This document shows positions 36,136 to 47,140 of a stretch of 64,000 bases of DNA, one piece after another. The position numbers and the translations under genes were made by a program. Each line of letters begins with the position of its first letter. Within the stretch, counting starts at the first letter, position 1. The notes under the pieces are model-generated. The model had not been told where the DNA came from, searched no databases, and was given only the letters and a program-made list of their open reading frames with translations. The stretch is from Phycicoccus sp. Soil748 (GTDB lineage Bacteria; Actinomycetota; Actinomycetes; Actinomycetales; Dermatophilaceae): contig NZ_LMSC01000009.1 of NCBI RefSeq assembly GCF_001428025.1, positions 133,896 through 197,895 on the forward strand, given 5' to 3'.

Positions 36136-37711
36136 GGGCCAGCCGGGCCGGTTGCACCAGGCCGTTGCGGCCGCCAGGGGCGACCGCCGCGGCGAGCGCC
36201 ACGAACACCGGCGAGTAGACGAGCAGGTAGCGCGACCGCCCCTGGAACACCAGCGTGAACAGGATGATGGCGAACACCGACGCCACGACGAGCGCCACGT
36301 CGCGACGGTAGGGGCGCACCAGCAGCCCCAGCCCGGCGGCCAGGAGCACGACCAGCCACAGTCCCTGGGTGAGCCCGGCCCGGAGCGCGTAGTGGGTGCC
36401 CTGGGGATGGCTCCACGACACGATCCACGGAGTCAGGGGCCCGTGTCGAGGCACCGGTGTCGTCGCGTCACTGCCCTCGCCCCAGGCCCAGAACATGCCG
36501 TCGCCGAGGTTCCAGGTGACCTTGTTGGCGGCGAACGTGGCGTACCCCGTCGGCCCGAGCTCGTGCAGTCGCTGCCGCAGCGCCTGGTCCGACCAGCGCA
36601 CCAGCTCGGTGTGGTCGAGGTGGACGGTCCTGGCCACCATGGTCGCGTTGTACGCGCCATACCGCTTGGTGTTGCCCTGCGTCGACGTCATGCCCATGGC
36701 CACCCACCAGGACAGCGGTGGCGTCCGGCTCGTGTCCACCCGCGTCAGGTCGAGGCCCGATGCCCTGGACAGGGCCGCATCGGCTCCCGCCGACGCGCCG
36801 AGGAACACCCCCGCCGCCACGAGCACCACGGCACCGGCGGCAGCCGCGCGACGCGGCCGGCGCAGGAGGCTGGCCACGACCACGACGCCCAGCGCCAGCA
36901 CCCCCGCCATCGTCGCCACCGGAGTCGTCTTGAGCACGAACCCCACCGCCAGCGCGGCGACGGCGGCAACGCCCAGGGCCACGCCCGCCACCCGCGAGGA
37001 CCGGGTGGCGGCGGTGAGGGCCAGTGCGGTGGCGAGGATGGGCCACGGCAGCGTCACGATGTCGGTGTAGGGCACGGTCACCCAGGGGGACAGGGCGACC
37101 AGGGCGATCCCCGCGACCTGCGCGACGAGGCCGGATGGCGCACTGCGTACCCGGCGCACCACGACGTACAGGCTCTGGAGCGACACCCCGACGCACGCGG
37201 CGTTGACCAGCGCGAAGACGGTCCGCTGGTCCCAGCCCAGCAGCCCCTTCAGCTCCCAGCTCATCCGCGAGATGGCGGCGAAGGGGATCTGGTTGGGGTA
37301 GCGCGAGAGGTAGCGGTAGTAGAAGAGCGGTGCCGGGCCCTGGGCGAGGCGACTGCCGAGGTTGGACATCGCCTTGGCGTCCCAGCCCACCGGATAGACG
37401 AGGTTGAGCGCCACCACGAGGCACGCGGCGGTCCCGAGCAGGGTGAGGAACCACGACACCCAGCCCGCCCGCCGCGCCAGCCAGCGCAACGGCCGGGAGG
37501 CCGCCAACCGCCGTCGGCCGGCGACCAGCGTCAGCCACAGACCCGCGAACGCCCCGAACCCGACCCAGACCCAGACGTGGTCGTAGGGGATGTTGGGCTC
37601 GCGAGGCACGAGCAGCGCCACGACGACCGCGGCCAGGAGGACCATGCCGAGCACCTTGGAGACCACAGCGCCCACGGCTCGCTCGAGACCGTATGGAGCC
37701 CACACGGACAT
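36092..37711 (-). CDS. GT-C-like polytopic membrane protein
   Basis: A 539-residue membrane protein with about eleven to twelve helices. The first large outside loop has WDAKAMSNLGSRL and FYYYRYLSRYPNQIPF-like acidic/aromatic content (exact: PLFYYRYLSRYPNQIPFAAI), and a second large loop in the second half holds TRTPPLSWWVAMGM and NKVTWNLGDGMFWAWGEG. This is the layout of lipid-linked sugar transferases (GT-C/PMT-like) such as actinobacterial mannosyl- or arabinosyl-transferases, but I cannot name a donor or acceptor. Start: ATG at 37711 with GGAGGAGG before it. Confidence 0.75.
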   Translation of the reverse strand: MSVWAPYGLERAVGAVVSKVLGMVLLAAVVVALLVPREPNIPYDHVWVWVGFGAFAGLWLTLVAGRRRLAASRPLRWLARRAGWVSWFLTLLGTAACLVVALNLVYPVGWDAKAMSNLGSRLAQGPAPLFYYRYLSRYPNQIPFAAISRMSWELKGLLGWDQRTVFALVNAACVGVSLQSLYVVVRRVRSAPSGLVAQVAGIALVALSPWVTVPYTDIVTLPWPILATALALTAATRSSRVAGVALGVAAVAALAVGFVLKTTPVATMAGVLALGVVVVASLLRRPRRAAAAGAVVLVAAGVFLGASAGADAALSRASGLDLTRVDTSRTPPLSWWVAMGMTSTQGNTKRYGAYNATMVARTVHLDHTELVRWSDQALRQRLHELGPTGYATFAANKVTWNLGDGMFWAWGEGSDATTPVPRHGPLTPWIVSWSHPQGTHYALRAGLTQGLWLVVLLAAGLGLLVRPYRRDVALVVASVFAIILFTLVFQGRSRYLLVYSPVFVALAAAVAPGGRNGLVQPARLALSRVRSRSAGRPRL

Positions 37712-37779
37712 CGCCTCCTCCCTCGCCCTCTCGAGGTTAGGCCCCTGACCTGAGGAAATGGCAAGACCAGCGACACCTG

Positions 37780-37809
37780 TAGAACACCTGTTCGAACGTG
37801 GGTTATGCT
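37780..37809 (+). promoter_or_regulatory. SOS (LexA) box and leaderless promoter of alkB
   Basis: TAGAACACCTGTTCGA at 37780-37795 matches the actinobacterial/Gram-positive SOS box TCGAACnnnnGTTCGA at all but one of twelve fixed bases. A -10 hexamer TATGCT lies at 37804-37809, exactly 6 nt before the A of the alkB ATG, the spacing of leaderless genes. The box covers the -35 region, so LexA would block polymerase. Confidence 0.8.
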
Positions 37810-37815
37810 CCGGGC

Positions 37816-38445
37816 ATGGGCATGGCACTCCAGGGCTCGCTCCTCGACACCGCCGACGAGATCCAGCTGCACGGCCTCGACCACCGGCTCACCCGCACGC
37901 AGCTGAGCCGCGGCGCCTGGGTCGACTACCGACCGGGTTGGCTCACCGGCGCCGAGCAGCTGTTCGACGCCCTCCACCACGAGGTGCCGTGGCACGCCGA
38001 GAAGCGTGAGATGTACGAGCGCGTCGTCGACGTCCCCCGGCTCCTCAAGTTCTACGGGGAGGGCGAGGCACTCCCCCACCCCGTCCTCGACCAAGCGCGC
38101 GACGAGCTGAGCCGCTGGTACGCGAACGAGCTCGGCGAGCCGTTCGTCAGCGCGGGCATGTGCCTCTACCGCGACGGCCGCGACTCGGTTGCGTGGCACG
38201 GGGACCGCATCGGCCGGTCGAAGGACCTCGACACGATGGTGGCCATCCTGTCGATCGGGTCCGCCAGGCCCCTGATGCTGCGGCCCCGCGGTGGTGGCGA
38301 GTCGATCGGCTTCTCCCTCGGGCACGGTGACCTGGTCGTCATGGGCGGCTCCTGCCAGCGCACCTGGGACCACTGCATCCCCAAGTCGACCAAGGCCGTG
38401 GGCCCGCGCATCTCCATCCAGTTCCGGCCACAGGGTGTGCGCTGA
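37816..38445 (+). CDS. alkB: AlkB-family 2OG-Fe(II) dioxygenase (alkylation repair)
   Basis: Oxidative demethylase that repairs N1-methyladenine and N3-methylcytosine in DNA, 209 residues. The iron ligands are the His-Asp pair in VAWHGDRIGR near residue 132 and the His in TWDHCIPKSTKAV; the 2-oxoglutarate Arg is in GPRISIQFRP near the C-terminus. Closest to the ALKBH2-like bacterial group (AGMCLYRDGRDSVAWHGD). Two ATGs six bases apart are possible; the first fits a leaderless start. Under an SOS-type box, which would make it DNA-damage inducible rather than Ada controlled. Confidence 0.92.
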   Translation: MGMALQGSLLDTADEIQLHGLDHRLTRTQLSRGAWVDYRPGWLTGAEQLFDALHHEVPWHAEKREMYERVVDVPRLLKFYGEGEALPHPVLDQARDELSRWYANELGEPFVSAGMCLYRDGRDSVAWHGDRIGRSKDLDTMVAILSIGSARPLMLRPRGGGESIGFSLGHGDLVVMGGSCQRTWDHCIPKSTKAVGPRISIQFRPQGVR

Positions 38446-38472
38446 GCGGTCCCTCGTGGACGGCCGAGCGAG

Positions 38473-40285
<1,813 letters not shown>

Positions 40286-40300
40286 GGGGCGGCTGATCGG

Positions 40301-40339
40301 TCAGGCCCCGCCGCGGCGGCGAAGGAGGAGGCGCTGCAT
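40301..40339 (-). CDS. leuA leader peptide
   Basis: A 12-residue reading MQRLLLRRRGGA with three consecutive Leu codons (CTC CTC CTT) followed by three Arg codons, ending 88 bp before the leuA ATG. Short peptides with runs of Leu are the classic sensor in attenuation of actinobacterial leuA: a ribosome short of charged tRNA-Leu stalls on these codons. A weak purine-rich stretch (CGAGAG) precedes the ATG. Too short for a normal gene search, so it rests on the codon run and position. Confidence 0.75.
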   Translation of the reverse strand: MQRLLLRRRGGA

Positions 40340-40459
40340 ACGCACTCTCGGAGGATATGCCGCGTCGTCGCGGTACGTCCATCGCACGGGACTCGTCGCT
40401 CACGATCCGGACGGTCCCCCGTCAGCCGGTCTCGGCGGCACGGGGCGGCGCGGCCCCGC

Positions 40460-40921
40460 TCAGCGGCCGCGGATCAGGCGCACCACGGCCACCAGTGCGC
40501 CGATCACCGACCCGACCATGCCGAGGACGAGCGCGCAGCGCACCACGAGGTCCCAGTCGAACCCCTGTCCGCCGAGGTCGAACGGGAAGACCTGCCACAG
40601 GCGCACCAGGGCAGCGAGGCCGACAGCGTTCTGCACCAGGTCACCGAAGGCCCGCAACCGGAACCACAGCAGGACCGCGGAGACGAGGCTGGACACCAGG
40701 CCGACCGCGAGCGAGGCGTTGACGAGGCCGAGCACCTGACGCGTGTCGTCGGTGAGGAACGGCACCACCTGCCATCCGGGCGCGATGTTGACCCACCAGA
40801 GCAGGACGGCGTTGACGACGGCGCCGATGACGAACCCGACCCTGCGGCCGACGTCGGACCGTCGGGCTGCGGCGTTCGACGTCCTGGTCGAACGGCTGGC
40901 GCGGAGCTGTGGCTGGGACAC
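40460..40921 (-). CDS. Four-helix membrane protein of unknown role
   Basis: A 153-residue protein with four hydrophobic helices (about 29-48, 66-88, 95-112 and 126-148) and a short basic N-terminus. GTG start at 40921 with GGGGGAGG 5-7 nt upstream. I recognise no family motif; similar proteins are widespread in actinobacteria. Confidence 0.75.
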   Translation of the reverse strand: MSQPQLRASRSTRTSNAAARRSDVGRRVGFVIGAVVNAVLLWWVNIAPGWQVVPFLTDDTRQVLGLVNASLAVGLVSSLVSAVLLWFRLRAFGDLVQNAVGLAALVRLWQVFPFDLGGQGFDWDLVVRCALVLGMVGSVIGALVAVVRLIRGR

Positions 40922-40999
40922 TGCGGACCTCCCCCGTGGTGTGGGTGTCCCCTCAGGTCACCGTGCACCGGCGGGCCGCGTTAGGGCCAGAGGTCCGTG

Positions 41000-42259
41000 T
41001 CACGCGGGCGACGAGATGGTCGCACCGCGGAGGTCGTCCAGGGTGCGGGTCGAGATGACGGGTGACCACAGCAGCCACAGCACCGACAGCGAGCCACCCA
41101 CCGCGGCGACCACCATGGTCGGCCCCAAGCCGATCCACTCCCCCACCACGCCGCCGAGCACCGCGCCGGCGGGACGGATCCCGTAGTTCACCGTCGAGAA
41201 CGCGCCGGTCACCCGGCTGCGGACGCCGTCGGGGGTCACCGCCGTCATGAGCGCGTTGAGCGGGATGTCGAGGCACATCACGCCGACGGAGGAGACGAGC
41301 TCGACGGCCGCCACCACCCCGGCGCGCGCCCACATCGGGCCCTGCGCCAGCGGCATCAGCGCGAAGGGGGCGGAGAAGACCACAGCGCCCACCGCGATGG
41401 TGCGCCCGATGCCGATCCTTCGCGACAGCGGCCCGGCGAGAACCGTGCCGAGGAGGCCGCCCGTCGCCCCGATCCCGAGGGCGAGCCCGATGAGCCCGGC
41501 CGACATCCCCAGCTGCCGGCTCGCGAAGAGCACGACCAGCGCGCCCGCCATGAGGTTGAACAGGTTGATCGTGGTGGCACACACGAGGGCCGCCCGCAGG
41601 TAGGCGTCGTGGAGCACCAGGCCCATCCCGTCCCGCGCCCGCCGCAGCAGGCTCGTCCCCTCGGCGCCGTCCACCGGCAGGTCGGGCACCTTCACCCGCC
41701 CGATGAGGACGGCCGACACCGCGAAGGTGACCGCGTCGACGAGCATGGCCATCGGTGCCGTGACTGCCTGGACCAGGCCGCCGGCGACGGCGGGACCGGC
41801 CACGAACGAGGCCGACCGGGTACCGCTCAGCAGGCTGTTGGCCTCCACGAACTGGTCGCGGCGCACGAGCGCGACGAAGAAGCTCGGGTACGCCGTCTGG
41901 TAGAGCACCTGCCCGAGGCCGGCCACCAGCGCGACCGCGAACAGCTGGCCGAGGGTCATCGCCCCCACCAGGTGCGCCACCGGCAGCGTCAGCAGCACGG
42001 CGCAGCGCAGCAGGTCGGCCAGGATGAGCAGCCGCCGCTTTCGCACGTGGTGGTCGACCCAGGCGCCGACGAAGAGGGACAGCAGGTTCGGCGCCCACAC
42101 CGCAGCCGTGAGGAGGCCCACCGTGGTGGCCCCCGCGTGCAGGGTGGTGACCGCGATGAGCGGCAGGGCGAGCCCGGTGATCCGGTCGCCGAACTGCGAG
42201 ATCCCCTGCCCCACCCAGTAGGTCGCGAACCGCCGGTCCCGCCACAGGGGCTCGCTCAT
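41000..42259 (-). CDS. MFS transporter (MFS_3/EntS-like exporter)
   Basis: A 419-residue transporter with twelve predicted helices. The first helix region DRRFATYWVGQGISQFGDRITGLALPLIAV and the loop VGAWVDHHVRKRRLLILADLLRCAV are typical of the enterobactin-exporter-like MFS branch common next to ArsR regulators. The second half has GLALGIGATGGLLGTVLAGPLSRRIGIGR. The start overlaps the ArsR-family gene stop (ATGA), so the regulator and the pump form one unit, likely for export of a toxic compound. Confidence 0.9.
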   Translation of the reverse strand: MSEPLWRDRRFATYWVGQGISQFGDRITGLALPLIAVTTLHAGATTVGLLTAAVWAPNLLSLFVGAWVDHHVRKRRLLILADLLRCAVLLTLPVAHLVGAMTLGQLFAVALVAGLGQVLYQTAYPSFFVALVRRDQFVEANSLLSGTRSASFVAGPAVAGGLVQAVTAPMAMLVDAVTFAVSAVLIGRVKVPDLPVDGAEGTSLLRRARDGMGLVLHDAYLRAALVCATTINLFNLMAGALVVLFASRQLGMSAGLIGLALGIGATGGLLGTVLAGPLSRRIGIGRTIAVGAVVFSAPFALMPLAQGPMWARAGVVAAVELVSSVGVMCLDIPLNALMTAVTPDGVRSRVTGAFSTVNYGIRPAGAVLGGVVGEWIGLGPTMVVAAVGGSLSVLWLLWSPVISTRTLDDLRGATISSPA

Positions 42260-42846
42260 GCCGGCTCCCCCTCGTCGGTCGCGGCCTCGGGCAGCACGTA
42301 GCGGAGCATCCGCACCGAGCGCGCGCCCGGCACCACGTCGGGCTCGGACTTGCGCAGGACGTACGGCGCGAGCACCTGTTCGATGGCTGCCTCCACCTCG
42401 GCCAGCTCCTCGGACGTCACGACGATCCGGGTGTTGGACAGCCCTGCCGAGGCCCGCCAGTCGTCCTCGAGCAGCGGTTCGGCCTCCGCGGCCCAGCGGT
42501 CCGGCAGGTCGCGGGCCTGGTCGAACACCACGCGCGACAGGAGCACGGCGGCGTCACGTCCCGTCTCGTCCTCCGAGGGGGTGAAGCGGAAGCCGCGGCC
42601 GACCGCCTCCCACCACCGCTGGCGACCGTCGGACGCGACCTGGGCGTCCCGGACGAGGCCGTGGCCGGCGAGGTGGCGCAGGTGCCAGCTCGTGACCGAC
42701 GGGGTGGCCCCCACCTCGGGGGCCAGTGCGGTCGCGGTGCTCGGGCCGTGCTGCTGGAGCCGGGCCAGGATGGCGAGGCGCGTGGGGTGGGCCAGGGCGC
42801 GGATGTCCCGCGGCGTGAGCTCGACGTCGCCATAGGGGTTGGTCAC
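42256..42846 (-). CDS. ArsR/SmtB-like HTH transcriptional regulator
   Basis: A 196-residue regulator. The N-terminal winged helix is DIRALAHPTRLAILARLQQHGPSTATALAPEVGATPSVTSWHLRHLAGHGLVRDAQ. A C-terminal domain of about 110 residues with no metal-binding Cys follows, so a small-molecule or membrane-stress signal is more likely than metal. GTG start. It leads the MFS gene and faces an 8-bp inverted repeat 14 bp upstream of its start, suggesting autoregulation. Confidence 0.9.
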   Translation of the reverse strand: MTNPYGDVELTPRDIRALAHPTRLAILARLQQHGPSTATALAPEVGATPSVTSWHLRHLAGHGLVRDAQVASDGRQRWWEAVGRGFRFTPSEDETGRDAAVLLSRVVFDQARDLPDRWAAEAEPLLEDDWRASAGLSNTRIVVTSEELAEVEAAIEQVLAPYVLRKSEPDVVPGARSVRMLRYVLPEAATDEGEPA

Positions 42847-42859
42847 CGGGTCACCTCGA

Positions 42860-42893
42860 TGTGAGAGAACTGTTTCGAGAGGACTCTCTCACA
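42860..42893 (-). promoter_or_regulatory. Inverted repeat operator before the ArsR-type gene
   Basis: TGTGAGAG (42860-42867) and CTCTCACA (42886-42893), a perfect 8-bp inverted repeat over 34 bp, with inner GAGAG/CTCTC repeats. It lies 14 bp before the GTG of the regulator and covers the likely promoter. Inferred to be the regulator's own site. Confidence 0.65.
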
Positions 42894-42978
42894 ATGGCCG
42901 CAATCCGGCCATCCCCCCGCGACCGGGACCACGAAGTCGCCGAAAAGGCCGTGCGCGAGCGCGGGCGCACCCGCCACC

Positions 42979-43884
42979 ATGAGCCCCATGGACCTGCCCG
43001 ACGGCCTCACCGCCCGCCCGCTGCGGATGTCTGACGCCCGCGCCATGTACGAGCTGTTCGCCACCTCCGAGCAGGCGGACGCCGGGGAGGTCGCCATCGA
43101 GCCCGAGGACATCGAGGGCGACTGGCAGCGGCCGAGCTTCGACCTCGAGCAGGAGAGTGTCGGGGTGTTCGACGGACCGACCCTGGTCGCGGCGGCGGAG
43201 GTGTACAAGACCCGTCGTGCCGAGGCCACGGTGCACCCCGACCACCGAGGGCGTGGCATCGGCACGTGGCTGGCGGCCTGGGTGGAGGACTGCTCGCGTC
43301 GCCGCGGCGGCACGCTGGTCGGCCAGACCGTGCCCCTCGGCAGCTCGGCGGAACGGCTCTTCACCACCCTCGGCTACCGCGAGGGCTGGACCTCGTGGGT
43401 GCTCGTCGTGCCCGAGGGGGCGGCCATCGAGCCGCAGCCCCTCCCCCACGGCTACCTCCTGCGCGACCTCGTCCCCGGGGCGGACGAACAGGTCGCCCAC
43501 CTGCTCGTCGAGGATGCCTTCAACGAGTGGCCGGACCGCCAGCCGAGCGCGTTCGACGACTGGGCAGCCCGCACGGTGCGCCGGCCCGGCTTCGAGCCCT
43601 GGCAGATCAGGTTCGCCGTCGACCCCGACGGCACACCGGTCGGCGTCGCCTTCATGATCGTCACCGAGGGGTGCGGCTACGTCGACCAGCTGGCGGTGCG
43701 CGCCGACCAGCGCGGCAAGGGCCTCGCCCGGGCGCTGCTCGTCGACGCGTTCGAGCGCGCCCGCGAGCACGGCGCCACCCGTAGCGAGCTGTCGACCGAC
43801 TCACGGACGGGCGCGCTACCGCTCTACCAGCACGTCGGCATGGAGGTCAGCAAGACCTACCAGCACTGGATGACCGACGTCTGA
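42979..43884 (+). CDS. Two-domain GNAT N-acetyltransferase
   Basis: A 301-residue protein with two GNAT folds. The first has the acetyl-CoA loop VHPDHRGRGIGTWLAAWVEDC near residue 85, the second QLAVRADQRGKGLARALLVDAFERAREHG near residue 240, both with the Q/RxxGxG/A form. Double-GNAT proteins include mycothiol synthase and antibiotic acetyltransferases; this one lacks clear MshD features, so the acceptor is unknown. ATG at 42979, just after the divergent ArsR operator region. Confidence 0.88.
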   Translation: MSPMDLPDGLTARPLRMSDARAMYELFATSEQADAGEVAIEPEDIEGDWQRPSFDLEQESVGVFDGPTLVAAAEVYKTRRAEATVHPDHRGRGIGTWLAAWVEDCSRRRGGTLVGQTVPLGSSAERLFTTLGYREGWTSWVLVVPEGAAIEPQPLPHGYLLRDLVPGADEQVAHLLVEDAFNEWPDRQPSAFDDWAARTVRRPGFEPWQIRFAVDPDGTPVGVAFMIVTEGCGYVDQLAVRADQRGKGLARALLVDAFERAREHGATRSELSTDSRTGALPLYQHVGMEVSKTYQHWMTDV

Positions 43885-43893
43885 CGGGTCAGT

Positions 43894-43971
43894 GGGGCCG
43901 CGGCCCCGACGCGACGAAAGGGTGGCGATCTGCCGCCTCGGGTGGAGTTGAAGCGGCAGATCGCCACCCTT
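43894..43971. terminator. Long perfect stem-loop between GNAT and asd genes
   Basis: A 19-bp perfect inverted repeat, arms 43918-43936 and 43953-43971 (AAGGGTGGCGATCTGCCGC), with a 16-nt loop, preceded by a 14-bp palindrome GGGGCCGCGGCCCC at 43894-43907. It lies between two convergent genes, so a two-way terminator is likely. The arms are longer than terminators need. Confidence 0.7.
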
Positions 43972-43988
43972 CGCGCGGTGGGACCGGC

Positions 43989-45059
<1,071 letters not shown>

Positions 45060-45067
45060 TCAGCGGC

Positions 45068-46894
45068 TCACGATGTGGCGGATCCTGCACGCACATCGGC
45101 CGTATCGAGCTCGTCATGGCCCGCGTGCCCGGTCACCGGCGCGGTGGGCACCAGGTCGCCGACGCCCTCGCCGGGGGCGGACTCCTCGTAGGTGAGGGTG
45201 AAGTCGTCGCCGTGCTCGGTGACGCCTGCCACGACGGCCTGCTCGATCGCGGCGACGGCATACGCGCGGCGCACGATGAGCGGGTCGTTGCTCAGGTCCT
45301 TCACCAGGGCGATCGCGAGGCCGACCATGACGATCAGGAACGGCAGGGCAGCCACGATGGTGATGTTCTGCAGCCCGGACAGCGCATCCTCACCACCGAC
45401 GAGCAGCATCACCGCCGCGACCGCGCCCGTGGCCGCGCCCCAGAAGATCACCGTCTTGCGGCTCGGGGCCAGGGTGCCGCGCTCGGAGAGCGTGCCCATG
45501 ACGATGGACGCGGCATCGGCGCCGGAGACGAAGAAGATCGCCACGAGCACCATCACCAGGACCGACGTGATCGTCGACAGCGGCATGTGCGAAAGCATCT
45601 CGAAGAGGGTGCCCTCGGTCGAGCCCGCGCCCGCGAGGTCGGTGCCACCGCGCTGCATGTCGATGCCGGCACCACCGAAGATGGCGAACCACACGAGCGA
45701 CACGACGCTCGGGACGAGCAGCACACCGGTGACGAACTGGCGGATGGTGCGGCCGCGCGAGATGCGGGCGATGAACATGCCGACGAAGGGGGTCCAGCTG
45801 ACCCACCAGGCCCAGTAGAAGATGGTCCAGCCCGACAACCAGGTCTTCATGGCGTCGCCACCGGCGGCGTCGGTGCGGGCCGACATCATCGCCAGGTTCT
45901 GGAAGTAGGAACCGATCTCGGTGGGCACGAGGTTGAGGATGAAGACCGTCGGGCCCACGACGAAGACGAAGACCGCGAGGGCCAGCGCCAGCACCATGTT
46001 GATGTTGGACAGCCACTGGATGCCCTTGGCCAGGCCGGAGACGGCCGACAGGATGAAGCAGACGGTGAGTACCGCGATGATCGCGACGAGGACCATGTTG
46101 CCGGCCTTGCCGATGCCGGCGACGATCGTCAGGCCGGAGCCGATCTGCAGGGCGCCGAGGCCGAGCGAGGCAGCCGAGCCGAACAGGGTGGCGAAGATCG
46201 CGAGCATGTCGATGACGCGACCGGCCGGGCCCTCGGCGCGCTTGCCCAGCAGCGGGGCGAACGCCGAGCTGATGAGCAGCGAGCGGCCCTTGCGGAAGAC
46301 GCCGTACGCCACGGCGAGGCCGACGACCGCGTAGATGGCCCACGGGTGCAGCGTCCAGTGGAACAGCGTGGTGGCCATGGCGTTCTGCACGGCCTGCGGG
46401 TTGCCTGCGGCACCGGTGCCGGGCGGCGGCTTCACGAAGTGCGACAGCGGCTCCGAGACGCCGTAGAACATCAGGCCGATGCCCATGCCCGCGGAGAACA
46501 TCATCGCGATCCACGAGACGGTCTTGAACTCCGGCTCCTCGTCGTCACGCCCGAGGGGGATGCGGCCGAACTTGCTTGCCGCGAGCCAGATCACGAACAG
46601 GACGAAGCCCGAGGCGACGAGGGAGAACAGCCAGCCCATGTTGTGCACGACCCATTCGAGGCCGGCGCCGGAGGCCGAGCTCAGCGTGTCGGTGCTGAGG
46701 AACCCCCACAGCACGAACGCGATCGCGATGGCGGCGGTGACGCCGAAGACGATCGTGTCGACCTTCTGCGGCTCCTCGGCCGGGTGCTCCTCGATGACGG
46801 GGTCGAGGGCGGGGTGCGGGCTGTCGAGGGCTGTGTGCTCGCCCGTGGCCTCAGCCGGAGCGGCTGGGCCCGTCTTGGTCAGTGTCGTGTCCAC
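45068..46894 (-). CDS. BCCT-family (betaine/choline/carnitine) transporter
   Basis: Secondary transporter for quaternary ammonium osmolytes such as glycine betaine, 608 residues with twelve helices from about residue 45 to 545. Family features are MFSAGMGIGLMFYGVSEPLSHF near 145, FHWTLHPWAIYAVVGLAVAYG near 190, and WTIFYWAWWVSWTPFVGMFIARISRGRTIRQF near 350. Charged N- and C-terminal cytoplasmic tails are present, as in osmosensing members. The GTG start is preceded by a stable hairpin, see 46903. Confidence 0.93.
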   Translation of the reverse strand: MDTTLTKTGPAAPAEATGEHTALDSPHPALDPVIEEHPAEEPQKVDTIVFGVTAAIAIAFVLWGFLSTDTLSSASGAGLEWVVHNMGWLFSLVASGFVLFVIWLAASKFGRIPLGRDDEEPEFKTVSWIAMMFSAGMGIGLMFYGVSEPLSHFVKPPPGTGAAGNPQAVQNAMATTLFHWTLHPWAIYAVVGLAVAYGVFRKGRSLLISSAFAPLLGKRAEGPAGRVIDMLAIFATLFGSAASLGLGALQIGSGLTIVAGIGKAGNMVLVAIIAVLTVCFILSAVSGLAKGIQWLSNINMVLALALAVFVFVVGPTVFILNLVPTEIGSYFQNLAMMSARTDAAGGDAMKTWLSGWTIFYWAWWVSWTPFVGMFIARISRGRTIRQFVTGVLLVPSVVSLVWFAIFGGAGIDMQRGGTDLAGAGSTEGTLFEMLSHMPLSTITSVLVMVLVAIFFVSGADAASIVMGTLSERGTLAPSRKTVIFWGAATGAVAAVMLLVGGEDALSGLQNITIVAALPFLIVMVGLAIALVKDLSNDPLIVRRAYAVAAIEQAVVAGVTEHGDDFTLTYEESAPGEGVGDLVPTAPVTGHAGHDELDTADVRAGSATS

Positions 46895-46902
46895 GTGGTG
46901 TA

Positions 46903-46926
46903 GGCGCCCTCTTTGGGGAGGGCGCC
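46903..46926 (-). promoter_or_regulatory. Leader hairpin directly before the BCCT gene
   Basis: A perfect 9-bp stem GGCGCCCTC/GAGGGCGCC with a 6-nt loop, ending 8 bp before the GTG. On the mRNA the 3' arm contains GAGGG, the only purine-rich stretch upstream of the start, so the hairpin could hide the ribosome site. The further 210 bp to era hold no gene; it is the most AT-rich part of this region and probably holds the promoter. Confidence 0.5.
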
Positions 46927-47140
46927 GCTCCTTCGCTGTCCTGGTCAGTTGCGTATCAAAACCGTGTCGGTCGACCGCCCAGCCTGCCGAGAACGAGGCG
47001 CGATCTCAAATCGTGGTTACCGGGAACCAATTCAGAAGTGCATCGAAACCGTTGCACTGCAACGGATCTCGACGAGACGTGAGTCTCGCCACGTGAGCTT
47101 TGGCTCGGATCAGGGCTAGGAACAGGTCTCGGAACCCGGC

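Noticed and set aside
36152-37753. A 533-codon open frame on the plus strand
   Set aside because: Mirror of the GT-C-like membrane protein gene; His/Arg/Gly-rich shadow.
37780-37800. T-arm of a tRNA (GTTCGAAC)
   Set aside because: No acceptor or anticodon stem can be formed around it; the sequence fits an SOS box.
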